Shown here: positions 1 through 7,604 of the stretch, piece by piece
Numbering within the stretch: the stretch's first letter is position 1
Layout of the letters: each line of letters opens with the position of its first letter
Origin: an uncultured Schwartzia sp.
GTDB lineage: Bacteria; Bacillota; Negativicutes; Selenomonadales; Selenomonadaceae
Length of the DNA stretch: 23,684 nucleotides
Reading direction: 5' to 3'
NCBI GenBank assembly: GCA_905372875.1
Contig: CAJPQU010000008.1
Coordinates: 1-23,684, forward strand
The notes under the pieces: generated by a model
Told to the model about the DNA's origin: nothing
Database searches by the model: none
The model's input: only the letters and a program-made list of their open reading frames with translations
Position numbers and translations under genes: made by a program

Positions 1-7
1 CTCCTTC
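1..7 (-). promoter_or_regulatory. Ribosome binding site of the next gene (probably rpsC)
   Basis: Read on the minus strand, the last seven bases give GAAGGAG, a strong Shine-Dalgarno sequence directly after the rplV stop codon. The gene it serves lies outside the window. In the conserved S10 operon order rpsC follows rplV, so it is probably rpsC; that is inference from gene order only. Confidence 0.55.
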
Positions 8-340
8 TTATTTTTCTGAAACGACAACCGTAACGTGCGACGTCCGCTTGAAAATGCTGAACGCCTGACCCCGCGAACGCGGATGAATTCGTTTCAGCGT
101 CGGTCCCTGATCGACGTAAGCAGAAGAAACGTACAGTTTATCAACATTCATATCAAAATTATTTTCCGCATTGGCCACCGCGGATTTTAATACTTTTTCT
201 ATGACGTCAGCGCCGGCTTTCGGCGTAAACTTTAATATCGCAAAGGCTTCAGCGATGCTCTTGCCACGAATCAGATTCATGACGACCCGTACTTTACGCG
301 GAGCAATGCGAATGTATTTAGCAACAGCTTTGGCTTCCAT
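8..340 (-). CDS. rplV: 50S ribosomal protein L22
   Basis: This is large-subunit ribosomal protein L22, which binds 23S rRNA and whose long beta-hairpin lines the peptide exit tunnel. At 110 residues it has the normal family length. The N-terminal RIAPRKVR block (residues 11-18), the NAENN segment in the middle and the basic HPRSRGQAFSI hairpin region near residues 86-96 are all recognisable. The ATG at 340 follows AAAGGAG with nine bases of spacing. It lies 21 bases after rpsS in the usual S10 operon order and is followed at once by a ribosome binding site for the next gene. It is complete and shows nothing odd. Mutations in the L22 hairpin can give macrolide resistance in other bacteria, but no deletion of that loop is visible here. 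Confidence 0.97.
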   Translation of the reverse strand: MEAKAVAKYIRIAPRKVRVVMNLIRGKSIAEAFAILKFTPKAGADVIEKVLKSAVANAENNFDMNVDKLYVSSAYVDQGPTLKRIHPRSRGQAFSIFKRTSHVTVVVSEK

Positions 341-361
341 TTAAGGATTCTCCTTTCGCAA

Positions 362-643
362 TTATTTAAGCTCCGTCCTCTTCTCGGACCCTGAATGGCC
401 CTTAAAGGTACGAGTCGGGGCAAACTCACCTAATTTATGCCCGACCATATCTTCCGTGATGTATACCGGCACATGCTTGCGGCCGTCATGAACCGCTACT
501 GTATGAGTGACGAATTCGGGGAGAATCGTCGAGCTGCGCGACCACGTCTTGATGACCTTTTTCTCATTGGCCTCGTTCAGGGCGTTGATTTTCTTCATCA
601 AACTCTCCTGCACGAAGGGACCTTTCTTTACCGATCTTGACAA
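362..643 (-). CDS. rpsS: 30S ribosomal protein S19
   Basis: This is small-subunit protein S19, a component of the 30S head that contacts S13 and the A-site region. It is 93 residues long, typical for the family. The N-terminus SRSVKKGPFV, the central TWSRSSTILPEFVTHTVAVH stretch and the C-terminal GEFAPTRTFKGHSG motif are diagnostic. The start codon is TTG at 643, chosen because AAGGAGG lies seven bases upstream and the next residues match the usual S19 start. It lies 54 bases after rplB and 21 bases before rplV in the S10 operon. The TTG start is the only unusual point; rpsJ in the same operon also uses TTG. Confidence 0.97.
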   Translation of the reverse strand: MSRSVKKGPFVQESLMKKINALNEANEKKVIKTWSRSSTILPEFVTHTVAVHDGRKHVPVYITEDMVGHKLGEFAPTRTFKGHSGSEKRTELK

Positions 644-697
644 AATGTATCCTCCTTCCCGGCAGGACGCGTCTTTACCGTCCTGCTGCCCTTTCTA

Positions 698-1522
698 TCA
701 CTTACGTCTCTTGACGATGAATTGATCCGACGGTTTTTTACGACGGGTCTTAGCTCCCATCGCGCATTTACCCCACTTCGTGACCGGATGTTTACGTCCG
801 ACAGGGCTGCGGCCTTCACCGCCGCCGTGGGGATGGTCGTTCGGGTTCATTGCGACGCCGCGGGTAGAAGGACGGATACCCATCCATCGGGAACGTCCCG
901 CTTTCCCGATGGTGATATTTTCGTGCTCTAAGTTGCCGACTTCGCCGATGGTCGCCCGGCAGTTGATGTGAACCTTACGCAGCTCACCGGACGGCATGCG
1001 GAGCAGTGCGTAGCTTCCTTCCTTGGCCATGAGCTGAGCGCTGGTGCCCGCGGAACGGACGAGCTGCCCGCCTTTGCCGATCTTGAGTTCAATATTATGA
1101 ATCATGGTGCCCAAAGGAATGTTTACGATGGGAAGCGCGTTGCCCGGCTTGATATCCGCGTCGGGGCCGGAGATCACCATATCGCCGACCTTAATGCCAT
1201 TCGGCGCGATGATGTAGCGCTTCTCGCCGTCCGCATAATTCAAAAGCGCGATGCGGGCGCTGCGGTTCGGATCGTACTCAATGGTCGCGACCCGAGCCGG
1301 GATGCCGTCTTTGTTGCGTTTAAAGTCAATAATACGATACCGGCGCTTATGACCGCCGCCCTGATGGCGAACCGTCAAACGGCCTTGCTGGTTACGGCCG
1401 CCATGTTGTTTAAGCGGTGCTACCAACGATTTTTCCGGCTTGTCCGTTGTTATCTCGTCGAACGACGCCACGGTCATAGAGCGTCTGCCGGCCGAATAGG
1501 GTTTGAAACTCTTAATTGCCAC
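698..1522 (-). CDS. rplB: 50S ribosomal protein L2
   Basis: This is L2, a primary 23S rRNA binding protein needed for subunit joining and for peptidyl transferase activity. Its 274 residues match the family. The N-terminal OB-like domain includes the GGGHKRRYR stretch near residues 55-63. The C-terminal SH3-like domain carries the conserved NDHPHGGGEGRSPVG motif, which holds the histidine implicated in peptide bond formation, and the protein ends in a basic tail. The ATG at 1522 has an AGGAGG-type site upstream (GGAGGTAAAATAAGTGGC). It lies between rplW and rpsS in the canonical order. No truncation or unusual substitution is visible. Confidence 0.98.
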   Translation of the reverse strand: MAIKSFKPYSAGRRSMTVASFDEITTDKPEKSLVAPLKQHGGRNQQGRLTVRHQGGGHKRRYRIIDFKRNKDGIPARVATIEYDPNRSARIALLNYADGEKRYIIAPNGIKVGDMVISGPDADIKPGNALPIVNIPLGTMIHNIELKIGKGGQLVRSAGTSAQLMAKEGSYALLRMPSGELRKVHINCRATIGEVGNLEHENITIGKAGRSRWMGIRPSTRGVAMNPNDHPHGGGEGRSPVGRKHPVTKWGKCAMGAKTRRKKPSDQFIVKRRK

Positions 1523-1547
1523 TTATTTTACCTCCTTTACCGAAATA

Positions 1548-1832
1548 TTAACCTTCAAAGAACTGGATCGTTTCCCCCGGCGCGAGGGTGACAATCGCTT
1601 TTTTATAACTGCGCCGCCGGCCGATATTGCGGCCCACGCGCTTCACTTTCCCTGTCACATTGGCAGTATTGACCGAAAGGACTTTCACTTTGAAGATTTC
1701 CGCCACCGCATCGGCTATCTGGATCTTATTCGCTGCTTTCGCCACTTCAAAGACATATTTGCCCTCTTCCATTAAAGCGGTGGATCGTTCCGTAACCAGA
1801 GGGCGAATCAGGATATCACGCGCTTCCATCAT
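1548..1832 (-). CDS. rplW: 50S ribosomal protein L23
   Basis: This is L23, which sits at the exit of the ribosomal tunnel and is the docking site for trigger factor and SRP. It has 94 residues. The family signature is visible as DILIRPLVTERS near the start, KYVFEVAKAANKIQIADAVAEIF in the middle, and the basic loop followed by KKAIVTL and a FEG end. Two adjacent ATG codons lie at 1832 and 1829. The first is chosen because AGGAGG lies exactly seven bases upstream. Its start overlaps the rplD stop (ATGATG contains TGA), which points to translational coupling of L4 and L23. Confidence 0.96.
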   Translation of the reverse strand: MMEARDILIRPLVTERSTALMEEGKYVFEVAKAANKIQIADAVAEIFKVKVLSVNTANVTGKVKRVGRNIGRRRSYKKAIVTLAPGETIQFFEG

Positions 1833-2452
1833 GCCAGCACCTCCTCGATCCGAGAAATCGCGTCCTTGGTGATAAAGAGTTTATCATGATGGAGAATATC
1901 GACGACGTTAAGCCCCATCGTATGGATGGCTTTGACCCCCGGAATATTCCGCGAAGAACGCTCTACGTTTTCCGCTTCCTCCGCGGTGACGATCAGAGCC
2001 TTCTTCTCGACCTTAAAGGCATCCAGCATTTTCACCATGTCCTTCGTCTTTGGAACCTGGAAATCCAGGCGCTCCAAAACGAAGCAATTTCCGCTCTGTA
2101 CTTTATCCGACAGGGCGCACTTGAGCGCCAGGCGGCGCTGTTTGCGCGGCATACTAAACGCGTAGGAACGGGGATGCGGACCGAAAACGACGCCGCCGCC
2201 GACCCACACCGGTGAAGTGTTTGAACCGCTGCGTGCGTGTCCGGTGCCCTTCTGCCGCCACGGCTTACGACCGCCGCCGCGCACCATGGCCCGTGTTTTC
2301 GTGGAATGGGTTCCCAGCCGCCGTGAGGCCATCTGCATGACAACCGCCTGATGAAGGAGGGGACCGTTCACTTCCACGCCGAAAATGTTATCATTTAATT
2401 CGATATCGCCGACCTGCTGGTTTTCGATATCGTAAACTGCTACTTTAGGCAT
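1829..2452 (-). CDS. rplD: 50S ribosomal protein L4
   Basis: This is L4, a 23S rRNA binding protein with a long loop reaching the exit tunnel. In several bacteria it also represses its own S10 operon. From the ATG at 2452 it has 207 residues, the normal length, beginning MPKVAVYD. An upstream in-frame extension to 2542 is rejected because it overlaps rplC and lacks family similarity. The site AAGGAGG lies twelve bases before the chosen ATG, a little far. The conserved GGGRKPWRQKGTGHARSGS loop (near residues 63-81) and GGGVVFGPHPR are present. It ends overlapping the rplW start. Whether it autoregulates here cannot be seen. Confidence 0.96.
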   Translation of the reverse strand: MPKVAVYDIENQQVGDIELNDNIFGVEVNGPLLHQAVVMQMASRRLGTHSTKTRAMVRGGGRKPWRQKGTGHARSGSNTSPVWVGGGVVFGPHPRSYAFSMPRKQRRLALKCALSDKVQSGNCFVLERLDFQVPKTKDMVKMLDAFKVEKKALIVTAEEAENVERSSRNIPGVKAIHTMGLNVVDILHHDKLFITKDAISRIEEVLA

Positions 2453-2474
2453 AATTTCGCAAATCCTCCTTCCG

Positions 2475-3119
2475 TTATTTTTTCTTCGGTTTAACCGTAT
2501 TTTTGATGACGATGAAGCCTTTCTTCGGACCGGGAATCGCACCTTTAATGAGAATCAGGTTGCGATCCGTATCCACCTTGACTACAGTAAGGCACTGAAC
2601 CGTGACCCGCTCGTGGCCCATCTGACCGGGCAGTTTTTTCCCCTTCAGGACACGTCCGCCGTGGCCGCTGATCATAGCGCCGGTAGAACCGGGTTCGCGG
2701 TGGGATTTAGAACCATGTCCCATAGGGCCACGGGCGAAATGATGCCGCTTGACCGTACCGGCAAAGCCTTTGCCCTTAGAAGTCCCGGTAACATCCACCA
2801 ATTCTCCTGCCGCAAAGACATCAACGCCGATGATGTCACCCACTTTATATTCAGAAGGAGCCGCCAGACGCATCTCCCGGATGAATTTAACCGGTTGAAT
2901 ACCCACCTTCTCAAAGCGTCCCTTCAACGGTTTCGTGACCTTATATTCCTTAACCTCGCCAAAACCAAGCTGTACCGCGTTGTAGCCGTCCGTCTCCACT
3001 GTCTTATTCTGAATGACGACGTTCTTGCCGGACTCGACGACTGTAACGGGAACCACCTTGCCTTCCTCGGTGAAAATCTGTGTCATGCCAAGTTTTCGGC
3101 CTAAAATTGCTTTCGACAT
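2475..3119 (-). CDS. rplC: 50S ribosomal protein L3
   Basis: This is L3, an early assembly protein whose central extension reaches close to the peptidyl transferase centre. It has 214 residues. The start KAILGRKLGMTQIF is the classical bacterial L3 N-terminus, and the central FARGPMGHGSKSHREPGSTG block is the extended loop, followed by GRVLKGKKLPGQMGHERVTVQ. The ATG at 3119 has AAGGAGG with seven bases of spacing. It is 12 bases downstream of rpsJ, as in the standard S10 operon, and 22 bases before rplD. No irregularity is seen. Confidence 0.98.
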   Translation of the reverse strand: MSKAILGRKLGMTQIFTEEGKVVPVTVVESGKNVVIQNKTVETDGYNAVQLGFGEVKEYKVTKPLKGRFEKVGIQPVKFIREMRLAAPSEYKVGDIIGVDVFAAGELVDVTGTSKGKGFAGTVKRHHFARGPMGHGSKSHREPGSTGAMISGHGGRVLKGKKLPGQMGHERVTVQCLTVVKVDTDRNLILIKGAIPGPKKGFIVIKNTVKPKKK

Positions 3120-3131
3120 TATTCCACCTCC

Positions 3132-3443
3132 TTACAGTTTCATTTCGATGTCCACACCTGCCGGCAGATCGAGATGCATGAGGGCATCAACGGTCTTGTT
3201 GGAAGGTTCGAGAATATCGATAAGACGTTTATGGGTTCTCATTTCAAACTGTTCCCGCGAATCCTTATTCACATGGGGAGAACGAAGGATCGTGTAAACG
3301 TTTTTTTCCGTCGGGAGAGGAATCGGCCCCGAAACCATCGCGCCCGTCCGTTTCGCCGTATCGACGATCTTGATTGCGCTCTGATCCAATGCCTCATGAT
3401 CGTAAGCTTTCAAACGAATTCTGATTTTCTGCTTCTTAGACAA
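3132..3443 (-). CDS. rpsJ: 30S ribosomal protein S10 (NusE)
   Basis: This is S10, a 30S head protein that also serves as NusE in transcription antitermination. It is 103 residues long from a TTG start at 3443, which lies eight bases after AAGGAGG and gives the normal N-terminus SKKQKIRIRLKAYDH. A longer in-frame reading to 3518 is rejected because it has no family match and ignores this ribosome binding site. The conserved SGPIPLPTEKNVYTILRSPH segment and the C-terminal LMHLDLPAGVDIEMKL are clear. It opens the S10 gene set after a 166-base spacer from tuf that contains a strong hairpin. Confidence 0.96.
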   Translation of the reverse strand: MSKKQKIRIRLKAYDHEALDQSAIKIVDTAKRTGAMVSGPIPLPTEKNVYTILRSPHVNKDSREQFEMRTHKRLIDILEPSNKTVDALMHLDLPAGVDIEMKL

Positions 3444-3560
3444 GATATTTTCCTCCTTATCGCCCGGGTTCATGACCCAGACAGTTCTCAGCGCCAGTTC
3501 CCTCACTGTCGCGAGCAATCTGCCGCTTCATCGCATGACATGACTGGTTAAAGTCTTTAT

Positions 3561-3588
3561 ATAAGGGCGGCGCAGGCGCCGCCCTTAT
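3561..3588 (-). promoter_or_regulatory. Perfect 13-bp hairpin between tuf and rpsJ
   Basis: The sequence ATAAGGGCGGCGC is followed after two bases by its exact complement. The structure lies 22 bases downstream of the tuf stop codon. Read on the minus strand, the stem ends in TTATATAAAGAC, so there is no real U-tract and it is a poor intrinsic terminator. It could be a weak terminator or attenuator between the str and S10 gene sets, an RNA processing or stability element, or part of an S10-operon leader. The remaining spacer (3444-3560) holds a 6-bp inverted repeat (GACAGT/ACTGTC) but no promoter I can recognise. Confidence 0.65.
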
Positions 3589-3609
3589 CATCAACCTATG
3601 AAACTCTTA

Positions 3610-4797
3610 TCAGCCTTCCGTGATCTCCGTAACACGTCCCGCCCCGACGGTGTGACCGCCTTCGCGGATAGCGAAGCGCAACCCCTTTTCAATCGCGATG
3701 GGGGTGATGAGCTCCACGTCCATCTCAATGTTATCGCCCGGCATGACCATTTCCGTCCCTTCCGGCAGATGAACGACGCCCGTCACATCGGTGGTACGGA
3801 AATAGAATTGAGGCCGGTAATTAGAGAAGAACGGGGTATGGCGGCCGCCTTCCTCCTTCGTCAGGACGTAGACCTGCGCCTTGAACTTTGTATGGGGATG
3901 GATGGATCCCGGTTTCGCCAAAACCTGACCACGCTCGATCTCAGTACGTTCAATGCCGCGAAGGAGCGCGCCGATGTTGTCGCCAGCCACGGCGGAATCC
4001 AGCGTCTTACGGAACATCTCAATGCCCGTGACGACCGTGGACTTCGTGTCTTTAATGCCGACGATATCTACCGTATCGCCCTGGTTCAGTAAGCCGCGCT
4101 CTACACGTCCCGTAGCGACTGTGCCGCGCCCAGTGATGGTCATAACGTCCTCCACTGGCATTAGGAAGGGTTTATCCGTGTCGCGGGTCGGCGTCGGAAC
4201 ATACTCGTCCACAGCGTCCATCAGTTCAATGATCTTCTTCTCGTACTCTGCGTCGCCTTCCAATGCTTTAAGAGCCGAGCCGGCAATCACAGGGATATCA
4301 TCCCCAGGGAACTCATACTGGGTAAGGAGCTCGCGAACTTCCATTTCCACCAGTTCCAAGAGTTCGGGATCGTCCACCATATCCACCTTGTTCAGAAAAA
4401 CAACGATGGCCGGAACACCCACTTGGCGCGCCAGCAGAATGTGCTCACGGGTCTGGGGCATGGGGCCGTCCGCAGCACTGACGACCAGGATCGCGCCATC
4501 CATCTGCGCTGCACCGGTGATCATGTTTTTAACGTAGTCGGCATGGCCCGGGCAGTCAACATGAGCGTAGTGCCGTTTTGCCGTCTCATATTCCACATGT
4601 GCCGTGTTGATCGTGATGCCGCGCTCACGTTCCTCCGGCGCCTTATCGATCATGTTATAATCCATGAAGTCCGCGCCGCCCTGTTTGGACAGAACCTTCG
4701 TGATGGCCGCCGTCAGGGTCGTCTTGCCGTGATCAACGTGACCGATGGTGCCAATGTTCACATGGGGTTTCGTTCTCTCAAATTTCTGTTTCGCCAT
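3610..4797 (-). CDS. tuf: Elongation factor Tu
   Basis: EF-Tu is the GTPase that delivers aminoacyl-tRNA to the ribosomal A site. It is full length at 395 residues. The GTP-binding motifs are intact: GHVDHGKTTLT (P-loop, near residues 19-29), the RGITI switch I, DCPGHADY with the catalytic histidine, and NKVD. Domains II and III follow, with GRGTVATGRVERG and the C-terminal GGHTVGAGRVTEI. The ATG at 4797 has GGGAGG upstream. It lies 15 bases after fusA in the str operon and is followed by a strong hairpin. The sequence resembles EF-Tu of Negativicutes as I remember them, which is the main taxonomic hint. A second tuf copy elsewhere cannot be excluded. Confidence 0.98.
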   Translation of the reverse strand: MAKQKFERTKPHVNIGTIGHVDHGKTTLTAAITKVLSKQGGADFMDYNMIDKAPEERERGITINTAHVEYETAKRHYAHVDCPGHADYVKNMITGAAQMDGAILVVSAADGPMPQTREHILLARQVGVPAIVVFLNKVDMVDDPELLELVEMEVRELLTQYEFPGDDIPVIAGSALKALEGDAEYEKKIIELMDAVDEYVPTPTRDTDKPFLMPVEDVMTITGRGTVATGRVERGLLNQGDTVDIVGIKDTKSTVVTGIEMFRKTLDSAVAGDNIGALLRGIERTEIERGQVLAKPGSIHPHTKFKAQVYVLTKEEGGRHTPFFSNYRPQFYFRTTDVTGVVHLPEGTEMVMPGDNIEMDVELITPIAIEKGLRFAIREGGHTVGAGRVTEITEG

Positions 4798-4812
4798 TTT
4801 AATTTTCCTCCC

Positions 4813-6891
4813 TTATTCGCCTTTATTCTTTGCCACTATTGCATCGGCTATATTCTTAGGAACCTCATCGTAGAAGGAAACCTCCATCGAATAGTTCCCG
4901 CGTCCCTGTGTTTTGGAGCGAAGATCCGTCGCATAGCCAAACATTTCCGCCAACGGAACCATCGCATTGATGACCTGCGCCCCGTTCCGCGGCTCCATCC
5001 CTTCGATGCGGCCCCGGCGGGAATTGAGATCGCCGATGACATCTCCCATGTATTCTTCGGGAACGATAACCTCGACTTTGACGTATGGTTCCAAAAGCAC
5101 CGGATCAGCCTTTTCCGCGCCGTTGCGGAACGCCATAGAACCGGCAATCTTAAACGCCATTTCCGAAGAATCGACCTCGTGGAAGGATCCGTCATAAACG
5201 ATGGCCTTGATGTCCACCATCGGGTACCCGGCGATAACGCCGTTCTCCATGGATTCCTTGACGCCGGCCTCAATGGGATTGATGAATTCCTTTGGAATCG
5301 CGCCGCCCACCACTTTGTTCTCGAAGCTGAAGCCTTGTCCCGGCTCTTGGGGAATCAGCTCCAGCCAGCAGTGCCCGTACTGACCATGTCCACCGGACTG
5401 ACGAACGAACTTTCCTTCCGCTTTGACCGATTTGCGAATGGTTTCACGGTACGCGACCTGCGGATTGCCCACCGTGCAGTCCACTTTGAATTCCCGCAGC
5501 ATACGATCAACGATGATCTCCAAATGCAACTCGCCCATACCGGAGATGATCGTCTGTCCCGTTTCCGGATCCGTATGCACCCGGAAGGTAGGATCCTCTT
5601 CCGCCAAACGCTGTAAAGCAATGCCCATCTTCTCCTGATCGTCCTTTGTCTTGGGCTCCACTGCCACCGAGATGACCGGATCAGGGAATACCATGGACTC
5701 AAGGATGATGGGATGATCCTCGTCGCAGAGTGTATCACCCGTCGTCGTGTCCTTCAGGCCCACCGCCGCCGCGATATCGCCGCTATAAACCTTGGTAATC
5801 TCAGCTCGGTGATTCGCGTGCATCTGCAAGATACGGCCCAGCCGTCCCTTGCGGTTCTTCGTTGAATTAAACACGTAAGAACCGGCGTCCAACGTGCCGG
5901 AATATACGCGGAAAAACGCTAATTTCCCTACAAAGGGATCAGCCATGATCTTGAAAGCCAATGCCGCAAAGGGAGCGTCATCACTCGAAGGCCGGGATTC
6001 TTCTTCACCGGTCTCGGGGTTTACCCCCTTGATGTCCGGGATGTCAGTCGGAGCCGGCATATACGCCACCACCGCATCCAACATCGGCTGAACTCCTTTA
6101 TTCTTAAAAGAGGAGCCGCACGTCACCGGACAAATCTGGCAGGCGATGGTCGCTTTGCGAAGAGCAGCCCTGATTTCGTCTTCCGTCAGCTCTTCGCCGC
6201 CTAAATACTTTTCCATCAGCCCGTCATCAGTTTCTGCCAACGCCTCAAGAAGCTTGTCATGATACTCTTCTGCCTGTTCCTTAAGATCATCTGGAATGGC
6301 GACTTCGTCGCTCACTTTGCCCAAATCATCTTCGTATATGATGGCATCCATCTTCACGAGATCGACAACGCCGCGGAACGTATCTTCCACGCCAATGGGA
6401 AGCTGAATGGCAACGGGATTGGCATTCAGACGTTCCTGCATCATCTGCATGACATTGAAGAAATCCGCTCCTGTGGAATCCATCTTATTGACGTACGCCA
6501 TACGCGGAACACCGTACTTTTCTGCCTGACGCCACACCGTTTCCGTCTGCGGCTCAACACCTCCCCGGGCGGTCAGAACCGCAATCGCGCCGTCAAGCAC
6601 ACGCAAAGAGCGTTCTACCTCAACCGTAAAGTCCACGTGACCTGGCGTGTCGATGATGTTGATGCGATGACCCTTCCAGTAGCACGTCGTCGCGGCAGAC
6701 GTGATCGTAATACCGCGCTCCTGTTCCTGGTCCATCCAATCCATCGTTGCTGCACCATCATGCACTTCACCAATCTTATGGTTTACACCCGTGTAGAAGA
6801 GGATACGCTCAGTGGTCGTTGTTTTGCCGGCATCGATGTGTGCCATGATACCAATATTGCGAGTTTTTTCCAGCGAAAACTCTCTGCCCAC
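4813..6891 (-). CDS. fusA: Elongation factor G
   Basis: EF-G is the translocation GTPase of protein synthesis, also acting with RRF in ribosome recycling. It has 692 residues, normal for bacterial EF-G. The G domain shows AHIDAGKTTTTERIL near residue 16, DTPGHVDF and NKMD. The domain IV region includes the GGHGQYGHCWLE segment, and domain V carries GDVIGDLNSRRGRIEGM. The start codon is GTG at 6891, nine bases after AAGGAG, and the encoded N-terminus MGREFSLEKTRNIGIMAHID fits the family. It lies 40 bases after rpsG and 15 before tuf. A second EF-G paralogue could exist elsewhere, but this str-operon copy is the canonical one. Confidence 0.98.
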   Translation of the reverse strand: MGREFSLEKTRNIGIMAHIDAGKTTTTERILFYTGVNHKIGEVHDGAATMDWMDQEQERGITITSAATTCYWKGHRINIIDTPGHVDFTVEVERSLRVLDGAIAVLTARGGVEPQTETVWRQAEKYGVPRMAYVNKMDSTGADFFNVMQMMQERLNANPVAIQLPIGVEDTFRGVVDLVKMDAIIYEDDLGKVSDEVAIPDDLKEQAEEYHDKLLEALAETDDGLMEKYLGGEELTEDEIRAALRKATIACQICPVTCGSSFKNKGVQPMLDAVVAYMPAPTDIPDIKGVNPETGEEESRPSSDDAPFAALAFKIMADPFVGKLAFFRVYSGTLDAGSYVFNSTKNRKGRLGRILQMHANHRAEITKVYSGDIAAAVGLKDTTTGDTLCDEDHPIILESMVFPDPVISVAVEPKTKDDQEKMGIALQRLAEEDPTFRVHTDPETGQTIISGMGELHLEIIVDRMLREFKVDCTVGNPQVAYRETIRKSVKAEGKFVRQSGGHGQYGHCWLELIPQEPGQGFSFENKVVGGAIPKEFINPIEAGVKESMENGVIAGYPMVDIKAIVYDGSFHEVDSSEMAFKIAGSMAFRNGAEKADPVLLEPYVKVEVIVPEEYMGDVIGDLNSRRGRIEGMEPRNGAQVINAMVPLAEMFGYATDLRSKTQGRGNYSMEVSFYDEVPKNIADAIVAKNKGE

Positions 6892-6931
6892 TATTTATCT
6901 CTCCTTAATTGTTTCAGATACCGTTCAATGA

Positions 6932-7402
6932 TTACCAGCGATAATGGGCAAACGCCTTGTTCGCTTCCGCCATCTTATGCGTATCTTCTTTTTTCTTCAC
7001 CGCTGCCCCCGTGTTGTTGGCAGCGTCCATGAGTTCGGCCGAAAGCCGTTCATCCATGGTCTTTTCGCCGCGCAGCCGCGCGTAGCTTACCAGCCAGCGG
7101 ATGCCCAGCGTCATCCGACGGTCAGGCCGGACTTCCACCGGTACCTGATAATTCGCACCGCCCACCCGACGAGCGCGAACTTCCAACACCGGCATGACGT
7201 TCCTGAGAGCCGTCTGGAAAACTTCTAATGGGTCTTTCCCCGTCTTAGAACGAATGGTCTCGAACGCATCATAAACGACGCGTTCCGCGACACCCTTTTT
7301 GCCCGAAAGCATCACTTTATTAATAAACTTGGTGACGATCTTATCATGATATACCGGATCCGGCAGCACATCGCGCTTCGGCACGGCACCTTTTCTTGGC
7401 AT
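6932..7402 (-). CDS. rpsG: 30S ribosomal protein S7
   Basis: S7 is a primary 16S rRNA binder that organises the 30S head near the E site, and a translational repressor of the str operon in E. coli. It has 156 residues. MPRKGAVPKR at the start, NKVMLSGKKGVAE, the RRVGGANYQVPVEVRP motif and the C-terminal KMAEANKAFAHYRW are family hallmarks. The ATG at 7402 follows AAGGAGG with nine bases of spacing. It is separated from rpsL by about 200 bases, far more than usual, because an inverted-repeat element sits between them. Its own ribosome binding site lies outside that element and is intact. Confidence 0.98.
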   Translation of the reverse strand: MPRKGAVPKRDVLPDPVYHDKIVTKFINKVMLSGKKGVAERVVYDAFETIRSKTGKDPLEVFQTALRNVMPVLEVRARRVGGANYQVPVEVRPDRRMTLGIRWLVSYARLRGEKTMDERLSAELMDAANNTGAAVKKKEDTHKMAEANKAFAHYRW

Positions 7403-7444
7403 TCAAAAATCCCTCCTTGCTTGCCATATTCAAAAGCGTGTTAT

Positions 7445-7604
7445 GGAAGCACTGATAAATTCAGCACCGCCATCTTGTCGCATCTTTTCCGCCCTCTCTG
7501 CGTCGGCAAATCCTCCGCATAGCCATGCTATGCGTTCGGTTTATCTCCTTGATAGGACGAAGAATCTGCACCAATCTGACGGACTTCATTTTATCAGTGC
7601 TTCC
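7445..7604. mobile_element. MITE-like 160-bp element with 15-bp terminal inverted repeats
   Basis: The element begins GGAAGCACTGATAAA and ends with the exact reverse complement of those 15 bases. The four bases TTAT occur directly outside both ends (7441-7444 and 7605-7608), as expected for a target-site duplication. On the minus strand the right copy supplies the rpsL stop codon TAA, so the insertion appears to have hit that stop and rebuilt it. Inside there is a perfect 8-bp hairpin, CGCATAGC-CAT-GCTATGCG (7516-7534). A 42-codon reading frame on the minus strand (7589-7461, starting MKSVRLVQIL) has no good ribosome binding site and is probably not a gene. No transposase is present, so it would need one in trans. 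A fixed structural repeat is the alternative. No second copy occurs in this window. Confidence 0.7.

Noticed and set aside
968..1591. Long plus-strand open frame (207 codons) opposite rplB
   Set aside because: It lies antisense to an unmistakable L2 gene, has no family resemblance or ribosome binding site, and reflects the codon bias of the minus-strand gene.
3444..3518. N-terminal extension of S10 starting at 3518
   Set aside because: The extension has no similarity to S10, while a strong Shine-Dalgarno sequence precedes the TTG at 3443, which gives the normal S10 length.
4423..5616. Plus-strand open frame of 397 codons across tuf and fusA
   Set aside because: It is antisense to EF-Tu and EF-G, crosses the boundary between them, and matches no protein I recognise. 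It is a shadow frame.
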